A DNA stretch of 64,000 nt from Corynebacterium pollutisoli (GTDB taxonomy: Bacteria; Actinomycetota; Actinomycetes; Mycobacteriales; Mycobacteriaceae): the NCBI RefSeq assembly GCF_900177745.1, contig NZ_FXAR01000002.1:124001-188000 (forward strand). The letters are read 5' to 3'. This document shows positions 51,686-59,230 of this stretch, piece by piece (positions within the stretch are counted from its first letter, which is position 1; every line of letters starts with the position of its first letter). A program made the position numbers and the translations under genes. The notes beneath the pieces were generated by a model, which ran no database searches, was not told where the DNA came from, and worked only from the letters and a program-made list of their open reading frames with translations.

Positions 51686-52212
51686 GGCTCGATGGTGACC
51701 TCGCGGCGCTCGTAGTCGTAGCGCCGCTTCTCCCCCTCCTGGAAATCACGCGGCGGCCGCGGCAGTACGACGTTCGGGCCGGTGAGCATGGCCACCTGGA
51801 TGGTCACGGGGGATGCGCAGTGCAGCACGAGTTCCCGGCCGGTGTCCAGGGTGATGCGGAGGCCGGAGTCACGCCACCACTCCCACTCCTGCCGGCCGCT
51901 GAGCTTGTCGATCAGCGCCACCTTGTCCTGGATCCGTGCGATCCCGGTGATGGTGCCGGCCAGTTCATGCGGGTCTCCGTCGGCAACCCCGTCGCGGGCC
52001 TCGAGGACGGACTCGACGCGCTCCCCCTCCGCGAAGTCCACGACCTGCTCGACGAACTCCAGCTCCACCGTCCCGCGGTCGGTGTCGAGCCAAGCGCCGA
52101 AGGCCCCGACCCCGTCGTCGAGTTCAAGGTCGGTGCCGTAGGAGCGCAGCTGCGCGCCGATGATTCCGCGCAGGACGTCGAGGCTGTCGTCGGTGAGAAA
52201 AGTGTCGGTCAT
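51682..52212 (-). CDS. Conserved hypothetical protein, 176 aa
   Basis: This is a soluble acidic protein, mostly predicted beta-strand, starting MTDTFLTDDSLDVLRG and ending in YERREVTIEP. It has no signal, membrane segment or recognised motif. The ATG at 52212 is the first in frame. Its stop overlaps that of the GNAT gene in a tail-to-tail arrangement. I do not recognise the family. Codon pattern and the tight packing support it as a real gene. Confidence 0.65.
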   Translation of the reverse strand: MTDTFLTDDSLDVLRGIIGAQLRSYGTDLELDDGVGAFGAWLDTDRGTVELEFVEQVVDFAEGERVESVLEARDGVADGDPHELAGTITGIARIQDKVALIDKLSGRQEWEWWRDSGLRITLDTGRELVLHCASPVTIQVAMLTGPNVVLPRPPRDFQEGEKRRYDYERREVTIEP

Positions 52213-52342
52213 GAGTGACTTTCTACCCCACCGACCGCTGGTAGACCGATCAGTTCATCATGCTTAGACAGTTCGGTATTGACAAAGATGTCACCAGTGT
52301 TGCACCATTCCCTGCACGAATAACTCGGAAACGGAGCACCAC

Positions 52343-53701
52343 ATGTCCACCCCCACCCCCCGCAGGCTCCCCGTCTGGTCCACCGGCTTCGGAGCCCAGG
52401 TCATCGCGGGCCTCATCGTCGGCCTCGCCCTCGGGCTCGTCGCCCGTTCCATGGACGCGGGCCTGCCCGACGGCGAGCACGGCTGGCTCAGCAACGCCCT
52501 CACCTGGGGCGGCAACACCTACGTGCAGCTGCTCAAGCTCATGATCCCGCCGCTCATCTTCGCTGCGGTGGTCACCTCGGTGGCCAACCTGCGCAAGGTG
52601 GCCAACGCCGCCAAGCTGGCCGTGTCCACCCTCGTGTGGTTCGCCGTCACGGCGTTCTTCTCCGTCCTCGCGGGCATCGCCGTCGGCCTCGTCCTGCAGC
52701 CGGGTGTCGGCACCGGTGTCGACCCGGCCGACGCCGCCGAGCCCTCGACGCAGGGCTCCTGGCTCGGGTTCCTCAACTCGGTCGTCCCGTCGAACATCCT
52801 CGGCCTCGGGGCCTCCGCCGGTGACAGCGGCGTCAGCCTCAACTTCAATGTGCTGCAGCTGCTGGTCATCTCCCTCGCGATCGGCATCGCCGCCGTGAAG
52901 ACGGGCAAGGCCGCCGAGCCCTTCCTCGCGTTCACCGAGTCCCTCCTCAAGGTCGTCCAGGTCATCCTGTGGTGGATCATCCGCCTGGCCCCGATCGGCA
53001 CCGCCGCGCTCATCGGCAAGGCGGTCGCCACCTACGGCTGGGAGGCCCTCGGCTCGCTGGGCAAGTTCGTCCTCGCCATCTACGTGGGCCTGGCGCTGGT
53101 CATCGGGGTGATCTACCCGCTGACCCTGCTGTTCAACCGCCTCCCCGTCCTCGGATTCTTCCGCCGGGTGTGGCCGGTGACCTCCCTCGGTTTCGTCACC
53201 CGCTCGTCGATGGGTGTCATGCCGGTCAACCAGCGCATCGTCGAGGAGCGGATGGGCGTGCCCCGCGAGTACGCCTCCTTCGCCATCCCGCTGGGTGCCA
53301 CGTCGAAGATGGACGGCTGCGCCGCCGTCTACCCGGCCATCGCCGCCATCTTCGTGGCCCAGTTCTACGGCATCGACCTGGGGATCACCGAGTACCTGCT
53401 CATCGTCATCGTCTCCGTCCTGGGTTCCGCCGCGACCGCCGGCACCACCGGAGCGACGGTCATGCTCACCCTCGTCCTGTCCACCCTGGGCCTGCCGCTC
53501 GCCGGCGTCGGCCTGCTGCTGGCCACCGAGCCGATCATCGACATGGGCCGCACCGCGGTCAACGTGACCGGTCAGGCGCTGGTCACGGCGGTCGTCGCCA
53601 ATCGGGAGGGCATTCTCGACGAAGAGATCTGGGAGGCCGGCGAGCAGCGCGACCTGCAGCCGGACACCCCGCGCCCCGAGCAGGCCACCGTCACCGCCTG
53701 A
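52343..53701 (+). CDS. Dicarboxylate/amino acid:cation symporter (DAACS)
   Basis: The 452-residue protein belongs to the sodium/proton-coupled glutamate and dicarboxylate carriers (GltP/DctA type). It has eight membrane segments and re-entrant loops. The serine-rich hairpin is TRSSMGVMPVNQ, the second half has GATSKMDGCAAVYPAIAAIF (in place of NMDG: KMDG), and GSAATAGTTGATVML is the tip of the second hairpin. The ATG at 52343 has a GGAG site and a leader of more than 60 nt with TTGACA at about 52279-52284. The stop abuts the convergent DUF1801 gene stop (TGA then TCA). Substrate preference is uncertain. Confidence 0.9.
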   Translation: MSTPTPRRLPVWSTGFGAQVIAGLIVGLALGLVARSMDAGLPDGEHGWLSNALTWGGNTYVQLLKLMIPPLIFAAVVTSVANLRKVANAAKLAVSTLVWFAVTAFFSVLAGIAVGLVLQPGVGTGVDPADAAEPSTQGSWLGFLNSVVPSNILGLGASAGDSGVSLNFNVLQLLVISLAIGIAAVKTGKAAEPFLAFTESLLKVVQVILWWIIRLAPIGTAALIGKAVATYGWEALGSLGKFVLAIYVGLALVIGVIYPLTLLFNRLPVLGFFRRVWPVTSLGFVTRSSMGVMPVNQRIVEERMGVPREYASFAIPLGATSKMDGCAAVYPAIAAIFVAQFYGIDLGITEYLLIVIVSVLGSAATAGTTGATVMLTLVLSTLGLPLAGVGLLLATEPIIDMGRTAVNVTGQALVTAVVANREGILDEEIWEAGEQRDLQPDTPRPEQATVTA

Positions 53702-54367
53702 TCAGGCGCACCCTCCCGGATCCGTCTCCCAGGCGTGCCGGACGAGTTCCTCGAGAACGCCGAGATCGATGTCCTCCGGCTTGTTGACGTACACGCACGA
53801 CACCGCCGTCCGGTGTTTTCCCAGCCGGGCGAGGAGTTCCTCCGACCGCGGCAGCCCCTGCAGCCCGTAGAGGGAGATCCTCGCCTTCCCCGGGCTGAAT
53901 CCGACGTGGAAGGTGTCCCCCTCCCGCCCCGTCGCATAGCGGTAATGAGCCTGCCCGTAACCGATCATGCTCGGCCCCCACATCGCCGGCCGCTCCCCGG
54001 TGGCGCGGCCGAAGATCTCCAGCAGCAGGCGCCCGTGCTCCCGGCGTCGCCCCTCGAGCTTCTCGACGTAGCCCGCCGGCGACTCCTCCGTCCGGGCGGT
54101 CACCAGGTCCGGGGCGCCGGTACCGGTGTTCCCCCGCGTCCATTCCGCCGAGCGCTCCTCCGGAGCAGGCGCATTGCGCATGCTCAGGCCACGTTCCAGC
54201 AGCGCGGCCTGCAGCCGCTCCAGACCCCGCTTACCGACGCCGTGCAGCCCCGACGCCGCCTCCCAGTCCACGCCGTCGAGGGACTCGAGGTCCCGATAGC
54301 CCGCGGCCGTCAGCGCATCCCGGGCGGGGCGGGCGAGACCGGGGATCTGCTCGAAAGAGGTGCTCAT
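53702..54367 (-). CDS. DUF1801-domain protein with N-terminal helix-hairpin-helix
   Basis: The 221-residue protein joins two parts. Residues 5-60 resemble a helix-hairpin-helix DNA-binding unit (IPGLARPARDALTAAGY, GLHGVGKRGLERL). Residues 95-215 match the DUF1801/YdhG family (GERPAMWGPSMIGYGQAHYRY, FSPGKARISLYG). DUF1801 proteins were named from a frataxin-like iron-chaperone fold, but their role is unclear. The ATG at 54367 lies 7 nt after TAGAAT (54380-54375). The gene is divergent from the App1-like gene and convergent with the symporter. Confidence 0.82.
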   Translation of the reverse strand: MSTSFEQIPGLARPARDALTAAGYRDLESLDGVDWEAASGLHGVGKRGLERLQAALLERGLSMRNAPAPEERSAEWTRGNTGTGAPDLVTARTEESPAGYVEKLEGRRREHGRLLLEIFGRATGERPAMWGPSMIGYGQAHYRYATGREGDTFHVGFSPGKARISLYGLQGLPRSEELLARLGKHRTAVSCVYVNKPEDIDLGVLEELVRHAWETDPGGCA

Positions 54368-54407
54368 GGCCGCGATTCTAGGGGGATTCTCACGTACGAT
54401 TCAGTGC
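54368..54407. promoter_or_regulatory. Divergent leaderless promoters, DUF1801 and App1-like genes
   Basis: TAGAAT (54380-54375, minus) lies 7 nt before the ATG at 54367, and TACGAT (54395-54400, plus) lies 7 nt before the ATG at 54408. The hexamers are 14 bp apart in a 40-bp gap. Confidence 0.55.
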
Positions 54408-55418
54408 ATGGGAATCGCCGACATCGCGCGCAGCATCGAAGACCGGATCAATGACGCAGGGGTACGTCGTAAAGCAAAGCAGGGATGGCGACCCGCCGTC
54501 ACCGGCTTCTACGGCTACGGAAGCGACCGTCGCCTGCACGTGCTGGGCCGCATCGTCATGGAGGACCCCGAGCCCGCGACCACCGAGGTGCAGCGCGGTT
54601 GGCGCCAGTTCTTCACCTACCAGGTCGGCGAACTGCCGGTGACCGTGCGCGTCGGTGATCAGTTCATCGAGTCCCGCTCCAACGACGGCGGCTACATCGA
54701 CGTTCTCGTCCACGACCACGGGCTCGAGCCCGGCTGGCACGAGGTCACCGTCGAGGCCGAGGGCGCCGAGCCCACCACCGCGCAGGTCCACATCGTCGAC
54801 CCCGCCGCGACGTACGGCCTCATCTCCGACATCGACGACACCGTCCTGGTCACCTGGCTGCCGCGCGCCATGCTCGCCGCCTGGAACTCCTGGGTGAAGA
54901 AGACCAACACCCGCCAGCCCGTCGACGGCATGGCCGAGTTCTACGCCGAACTGCTCCGCGAGCATCCCGAGACCCCGGTGTTCTACCTGTCCACCGGCGC
55001 GTGGAACACGTTCGAGACCCTGGTGAACTTCCTCGACCGCCACGGCCTGCCCAAGGGTCCGCTGCTGCTCACCGACTGGGGACCCACCCCGACCGGCCTG
55101 TTCCGCTCCGGCGTCGAACACAAGAAGGTGCAGCTGCGCAACCTCATCATCGAGTACCCGGACATCAAGTGGCTGCTCGTGGGTGACGACGGCCAGCACG
55201 ACCCCCTCACCTACGGAGACTTCGTCTTCGAGCACCCGGACCGCATCGCCGGCGTCGCGATCCGCCAGCTCAGCCCCCAGGAGCACGTGCTCTCCCACGG
55301 CACCGCCGCGCCCCTCGCGCAGGCCCGCCGCGAGGAACTCTTCGGCGTCCACTCCATCGCCGGCGAGAACGGTCATGCGCTGCTCGCGGAGTACCGCAAG
55401 GATCCGTTCCTGGACTAG
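54408..55418 (+). CDS. App1-type phosphatase-domain protein (DUF2183)
   Basis: The 336-residue protein has the catalytic domain of the App1 phosphatidate phosphatase family: the HAD-like DIDDTV (D-x-D-x-T, near residue 145), FYLSTGAWNTF, and LVGDDGQHDP with the late acidic residues. A beta-rich N-terminal domain of about 120 residues precedes it. There is no signal peptide. The ATG at 54408 lies 7 nt after TACGAT. A strong hairpin follows the stop at 55438-55474. Lipid phosphatase activity in bacteria is inferred from the fold. Confidence 0.87.
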   Translation: MGIADIARSIEDRINDAGVRRKAKQGWRPAVTGFYGYGSDRRLHVLGRIVMEDPEPATTEVQRGWRQFFTYQVGELPVTVRVGDQFIESRSNDGGYIDVLVHDHGLEPGWHEVTVEAEGAEPTTAQVHIVDPAATYGLISDIDDTVLVTWLPRAMLAAWNSWVKKTNTRQPVDGMAEFYAELLREHPETPVFYLSTGAWNTFETLVNFLDRHGLPKGPLLLTDWGPTPTGLFRSGVEHKKVQLRNLIIEYPDIKWLLVGDDGQHDPLTYGDFVFEHPDRIAGVAIRQLSPQEHVLSHGTAAPLAQARREELFGVHSIAGENGHALLAEYRKDPFLD

Positions 55419-55437
55419 AAGATCATCGACGCACGTG

Positions 55438-55474
55438 TGACCCCTCATCCGCTCGGTTTCCGGATGAGGGGTCA
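55438..55474. terminator. Strong bidirectional hairpin
   Basis: Perfect 14-bp arms, TGACCCCTCATCCG (55438-55451) and CGGATGAGGGGTCA (55461-55474), have a 9-nt loop and lie between the convergent App1-like and FMN reductase genes. There is no long T-run on either side, but the stem is the most stable in the window. Confidence 0.7.
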
Positions 55475-55487
55475 GGTGTGTCAACGG

Positions 55488-56048
55488 CTACTGGCCGCGG
55501 ACGCTCTTGAGCGCCTTCGCCCAGGTCTCGACCTGCTCGTACACGGATCCGAGGGCCTCGGTGGAACCGTCGGCCGGGGCGAACTCGGTCATGGAGGCGA
55601 AGTCGTTGCCGAAGGTGAGGAACACCTGGGCGCGGACATCGGCCATCTGCAGCTCAGCGGCGATGAGACGCCAGGCCTCGACGGCGCGGGTGCCGCCGGC
55701 GGAGCCGTAGGAGACGAAGCCGATGGCCTTGTTGTTCCACTCGGCGTAGAGGTAGTCGACGGCGTTCTTGAGTGCACCCGGCACGGAGTGGTTGTACTCG
55801 GGGGTGACGAAGATGTAGCCGTCGAAGGAGGCGATCTTCTCGGCCCACTTCTTGGTGTGCTCGTTCTCGTACTGGCCCATGGCGGGAGGGTTGGGCTCAT
55901 CGAGAAGAGGGAGATTGAAGTCGGCGATGTCGACGAGCTCGTACTCGGCGTCGGCGCGGTTGCGCGCATTCTCGTACACCCACTCGGCGACGGCCGGGGC
56001 GTTTCGGTTCGGGCGGGTGCTGCCGACGATGACGGCGATACGGGTCAT
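55488..56048 (-). CDS. NADPH-dependent FMN reductase / flavodoxin-fold oxidoreductase
   Basis: The 186-residue flavodoxin-fold protein has the FMN phosphate loop GSTRPNRNA at residues 9-17, the PEYNHSVPGALKNAVDYL motif (about 79-96) and SYGSAGGTRAVEAWR, all typical of the NADPH-dependent FMN reductase/azoreductase (SsuE/YieF-like) group. The ATG at 56048 has an AAAGGAA site 6 nt upstream; a longer frame to 56252 runs through the palindromic element and is rejected. Electron acceptor in vivo (flavin, quinone or azo compound) is not determined. Confidence 0.9.
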   Translation of the reverse strand: MTRIAVIVGSTRPNRNAPAVAEWVYENARNRADAEYELVDIADFNLPLLDEPNPPAMGQYENEHTKKWAEKIASFDGYIFVTPEYNHSVPGALKNAVDYLYAEWNNKAIGFVSYGSAGGTRAVEAWRLIAAELQMADVRAQVFLTFGNDFASMTEFAPADGSTEALGSVYEQVETWAKALKSVRGQ

Positions 56049-56182
56049 GGCTGTTCCTTTACGTTGCTGTAGTTGGTGGACCAGCGCCCGCAGCCTTGTC
56101 ACTACAGGCGCTGCTGTGACCCACGGTACATACATTTCGGCGCATCGGTCCGCGGGCGCCGCCACCGCCGGGGCGGGCACCC

Positions 56183-56272
56183 GCGTGCTGGCGTACTCCG
56201 ATCCCTCCCGACCCCTCCCCGCGACCTGGGGAAATGCCGGAGGCCCGAACACAGAGGAGTACGCCAGTACGC
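56183..56272. repeat. Palindromic element, copy B
   Basis: The arms 56183-56199 and 56256-56272 are 17 bp with one G-T mismatch and share GCGTACTCCGAT-type sequence with copy A at 43602-43687. The core ACCTGGGGAAA is at 56224-56234, at almost the same distance from both ends as in copy A. The element sits between the FMN reductase promoter region and the lutC stop. No coding potential is credible. Confidence 0.72.
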
Positions 56273-56292
56273 GGCCCCGACGTCCCGGGGCC

Positions 56293-56880
56293 CTACCTGA
56301 GGATCACCACGTCCAGCTGACGCGGCCCGTGGACACCTTCGACGCGCTCGAGCTCGATGTCGGAGGTGGCGGACGGCCCGGAGATCATCGTGATCGGCCC
56401 GTCCAGCCCGGCCGCCGCCACCCGCTCCCAGGCCTCCGGGAACAGTTCCACGATCGTCTCCGCGGGCACGATGCAGATGTGGTGGTCCGGGATGAGCGAG
56501 ATCTCCCGGCGACCCTCCGCCGGCTGACCGGTGAGGATGATGGTGCCGGTCTCGGCGCAGGACACGGTCGAACTCGTCACGACACACGCCGCGTCCAGCG
56601 GTTCGGCCACCTCCTCGGCGAGCGGCAGCCACTGCGGGTCGAGGCCGTCGGGCAGGACGACGGGCCCGGAGATGAGGCTGTCGAGCAGGGCCGGGAGTTC
56701 CGAGACGGAGGCCGAGTGCACCGACGCGCGATAGTCGACCAGGCGGTCGACGAGCATCTCGCGGATCTCGTCGGCACCCGCTGCGGACTGCCGCCGGTAG
56801 GTGCGCGGCACCTCGGGTGCCACCGGCGCATCCGCCAGGGATTCGCGCAGGCGGGCGAGGATCTGACTCTTGGCACTCAT
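56293..56880 (-). CDS. lutC: Lactate utilization protein LutC
   Basis: LutC is the third subunit of the LutABC iron-sulfur lactate oxidase. The 195-residue protein has the LUD domain (SCAETGTIILT, then ISLIPDHHICIVP and ISGPSATSDIEL) that ends in the family's VHGPRQLDVVIL. The ATG at 56880 overlaps the lutB stop by ATGA and has a GGAG site. It is the last gene of lutABC; the palindromic element follows 20 bp after the stop. No Fe-S cysteines are expected in this subunit. Confidence 0.92.
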   Translation of the reverse strand: MSAKSQILARLRESLADAPVAPEVPRTYRRQSAAGADEIREMLVDRLVDYRASVHSASVSELPALLDSLISGPVVLPDGLDPQWLPLAEEVAEPLDAACVVTSSTVSCAETGTIILTGQPAEGRREISLIPDHHICIVPAETIVELFPEAWERVAAAGLDGPITMISGPSATSDIELERVEGVHGPRQLDVVILR

Positions 56881-58295
56881 CGATTCTCCTTGAACCAGTG
56901 GCGGAAGGACTGCTTCGGGGGTGTGGGCACAATGCGCTGCTGTGTCCAGCCGCCGACGAGACCGGGCAGCCACCTGATGCGGAAGCGCGCGAGCGGCAGG
57001 GCCCGCTCCAGCAGCGACATGACGCGTCCGGAGCGCATCACCAGCGACGCCCCCTTCATGAGCAGGGACATCTGGCCGGGCTTCTCGACCTCGGCGACGG
57101 ACCGCGCCCGCAGGTGGACGAGGATGTCGGGGATGTTGATCTTCACGGGGCAGACGTCGTAGCACGCGCCGCACAGGGTGGACGCGAAGGGCAGCGTTGC
57201 GTTCGACTCCGCCTCCAGGCCCGTGAGCTGCGGCGAGAGGATCGCGCCGATGGGTCCGGGGTAGGTGGAGCCGTAGGCGTGACCACCGGCGTGTTCGTAG
57301 ACGGGGCAGACGTTGAGGCAGGCGGAGCAGCGGATGCAGTGCAGCGCGGAGCGTCCGGCCTCGTCCGCCAGCACGGCGGAGCGGCCGTTGTCGAGGAGCA
57401 CGAGGTGGACGTTGCGGGGGCCGTCGTCCGCGTGGACTCCGGTCCACAGAGAGGTGTAGGGGTTCATGCGCTCGCCGGTGGAGGATCGCGGGAGGAGCTG
57501 CAGGAACACCTCGAGGTCCTCGAAGGTGGGGACGATCTTCTCGATGCCCATCACCGTGATGAGGGTCTCGGGGAGGGTGAGGCACATGCGTCCGTTGCCC
57601 TCGGATTCGACGACGGCGAGGGTGCCCGTCGAGGCGACGCCGAAGTTGGCGCCCGACACCGCGACCTTCGCGCGGAGGAACTTCTCGCGCAGGTGCCGGC
57701 GGGCGGCCTCGGCGAGCACGCGGGGTTCGTCGGTGAGCGGGCCGGGCATGTGCGGGGTGAAGATGTCGCGGATCTCGCGGCGGTTGCGGTGGATCGCGGG
57801 GACGAGGATGTGGGAGGGTTTGTCGTCGCCGAGCTGCACGATGAGCTCGGCGAGGTCGGTCTCGATGGCGGAGATGCCGGCGGCCGAGAGGTGTTCGTTG
57901 AGTCCGATCTCCTGGGTGGCCATGGACTTGACCTTGAGGATCTCGGTTTCGCCGGTCTCGCGGACGAGCTTCTCGACGATCGCGTTCGCCTCCGCCGCGT
58001 CCCGCGCCCAGTGCACGACGCCCCCGCGGGCGGTGAACTCGCGCTCGAACTGCTCGAGGAGTTCCGGCAGGCGGGCCATGACGCCCTCCTTGACGGCGGA
58101 GCCGGCGGAGCGCAGGTCCTCCCAGTCGGGGAGTTCGTCGACGACGTCGGCGCGCTTGCCGCGGATGGTGTGGGTGGCGTGGCGGATGTTGGCGCGCATC
58201 TGGGTGTTGCGCAGCTGTTTTTTCGCGGCAGCCGGGAAGGGTTGGTCGATGTGCAGGTTGCCCTGCCCGTAGGTGGGGATTCCTAGATTGACCAC
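56877..58295 (-). CDS. lutB: Lactate utilization iron-sulfur protein LutB
   Basis: LutB is the large Fe-S subunit of the LutABC L-lactate oxidising complex. The 472-residue protein has an N-terminal LUD domain (GVVHWARDAAEANAIV, TGTLAVVESEGN) and two 4Fe-4S motifs, CIRCSACLNVCPVYEHAGG and CGACYDVCPVKINIP, followed by a C-terminal helical part. The start is GTG at 58295 behind an AAGGAGG site with 4-nt spacing. It overlaps the lutA 3' end by 13 nt and lutC by ATGA, so the three are strongly coupled. Confidence 0.93.
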   Translation of the reverse strand: MVNLGIPTYGQGNLHIDQPFPAAAKKQLRNTQMRANIRHATHTIRGKRADVVDELPDWEDLRSAGSAVKEGVMARLPELLEQFEREFTARGGVVHWARDAAEANAIVEKLVRETGETEILKVKSMATQEIGLNEHLSAAGISAIETDLAELIVQLGDDKPSHILVPAIHRNRREIRDIFTPHMPGPLTDEPRVLAEAARRHLREKFLRAKVAVSGANFGVASTGTLAVVESEGNGRMCLTLPETLITVMGIEKIVPTFEDLEVFLQLLPRSSTGERMNPYTSLWTGVHADDGPRNVHLVLLDNGRSAVLADEAGRSALHCIRCSACLNVCPVYEHAGGHAYGSTYPGPIGAILSPQLTGLEAESNATLPFASTLCGACYDVCPVKINIPDILVHLRARSVAEVEKPGQMSLLMKGASLVMRSGRVMSLLERALPLARFRIRWLPGLVGGWTQQRIVPTPPKQSFRHWFKENR

Positions 58296-59038
58296 GGTTC
58301 CTCCTTTGTCGAGGCGAGAATTTCGGCGAAGTGCAGGGTCCGCGTGTCGACGCCCCGCTTGTCCATCGCCCCGCCGATGTGCAGCAGGCAGGCGGTGTCG
58401 CCGCCGGTGCAGATGTCGGCCCCGGAGAGGCCGATGTTGGCGATCTTGGCCTCCACCATGGCGCCGGAGACGTCCGGATTCTTGAAGGAGAAGGTACCGC
58501 CGAAGCCGCAGCACTCGGCGGCGTCGGGCAGCGGGCGGACATCGATGCCGTCGACCGTGCGGATGAGGTCGATCTGGCGGTCCCCCAGGCGGAGGAGGCG
58601 TTTGCCGTGGCAGGAGGGGTGGTAGGTGACGGTGCGGGGAAAGTACGAGCCGAGCTCGGCGGAGTCGGTGATGCCGAGGACGTCGATGAGCAGTTCGGAG
58701 AGTTCGTAGGTGCGGGTGGCCAGCGCGGTGGCGGCGGTCTCCAGGCCGGTGTCGCCGCCGGCGCGGGCGACCATGGGCTGCTGGTGGCGGACGGAGGCGA
58801 CGCAGGAGCCGGAGGGCGCGACGATGATGTCGGCGTTCTCGAAGGCGTGGACGTGGTTGCGCACGACCGGCAGCGCATCGGTGAGGTAGCCGCTGTTGAC
58901 GTGCATCTGGCCGCAGCAACCCTGGTCCTCGGGGAAGACGACCTCGTGGCCGAGGCGTTCGAGGATCCGGGTGGTGGCTATGGCCACGCGGGGAAACATC
59001 GCGTCGACGATGCACGTGGCGAAAAGGGCAATTTTCAT
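58283..59038 (-). CDS. lutA: Lactate utilization protein LutA
   Basis: LutA is the CCG-domain subunit of LutABC. The 251-residue protein has two CCG motifs, DQGCCGQMHVNSGY (about residues 39-52) and ECCGFGGTFSFKN (about 185-197), with further cysteines in SGSCVASVRHQ and HPSCHGK, which together bind an Fe-S cofactor as in heterodisulfide reductase-like subunits. The ATG at 59038 has a TGGAGA site. Its promoter TACTAT (59099-59094) is overlapped by an LldR-type operator at 59084-59094, so the operon should be induced by lactate. Confidence 0.93.
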   Translation of the reverse strand: MKIALFATCIVDAMFPRVAIATTRILERLGHEVVFPEDQGCCGQMHVNSGYLTDALPVVRNHVHAFENADIIVAPSGSCVASVRHQQPMVARAGGDTGLETAATALATRTYELSELLIDVLGITDSAELGSYFPRTVTYHPSCHGKRLLRLGDRQIDLIRTVDGIDVRPLPDAAECCGFGGTFSFKNPDVSGAMVEAKIANIGLSGADICTGGDTACLLHIGGAMDKRGVDTRTLHFAEILASTKEEPWSI

Positions 59039-59083
59039 GGTTTCTCCAGGTGGAGGTGGGCGACTGAGGCAACTGACCAACTG

Positions 59084-59094
59084 TGGTCTGACCA
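59084..59094. promoter_or_regulatory. LldR-type operator at the lutABC promoter
   Basis: TGGTCTGACCA matches the C. glutamicum LldR consensus TNGTNNNACNA exactly and is itself a palindrome. It overlaps the last base of the -10 hexamer TACTAT (59099-59094) and the transcription start of lutABC, a classic repression position. Binding by the GntR protein encoded at 60909 is inferred. Confidence 0.75.
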
Positions 59095-59196
59095 TAGTAG
59101 GCCGAGCGGGCTCGTGACGCAAGACACACATGCTCCTACTCACGCCCATTGACGAATGTGAGACACGCCATATACGCTCTTGCGGACTGACCACAG

Positions 59197-59207
59197 TGGT
59201 CCGACCG
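59197..59207. promoter_or_regulatory. LldR-type operator at the lldP promoter
   Basis: TGGTCCGACCG matches TNGTNNNACNA except for the last base. It is set in a larger symmetric context (GGACTGACCACAGTGGTCC at 59184-59202). It lies just downstream of the -10 candidate TACGCT (59173-59178) and 24 bp before the lldP start. Confidence 0.65.
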
Positions 59208-59230
59208 CATTCCTCAAGTTAGGAGTCCGC

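Noticed and set aside
56049..56252. N-terminal extension of the FMN reductase and a plus-strand frame across 56180-56280
   Set aside because: Both run through the palindromic element; the true start at 56048 has a good ribosome site and the flavin loop begins a few residues later.
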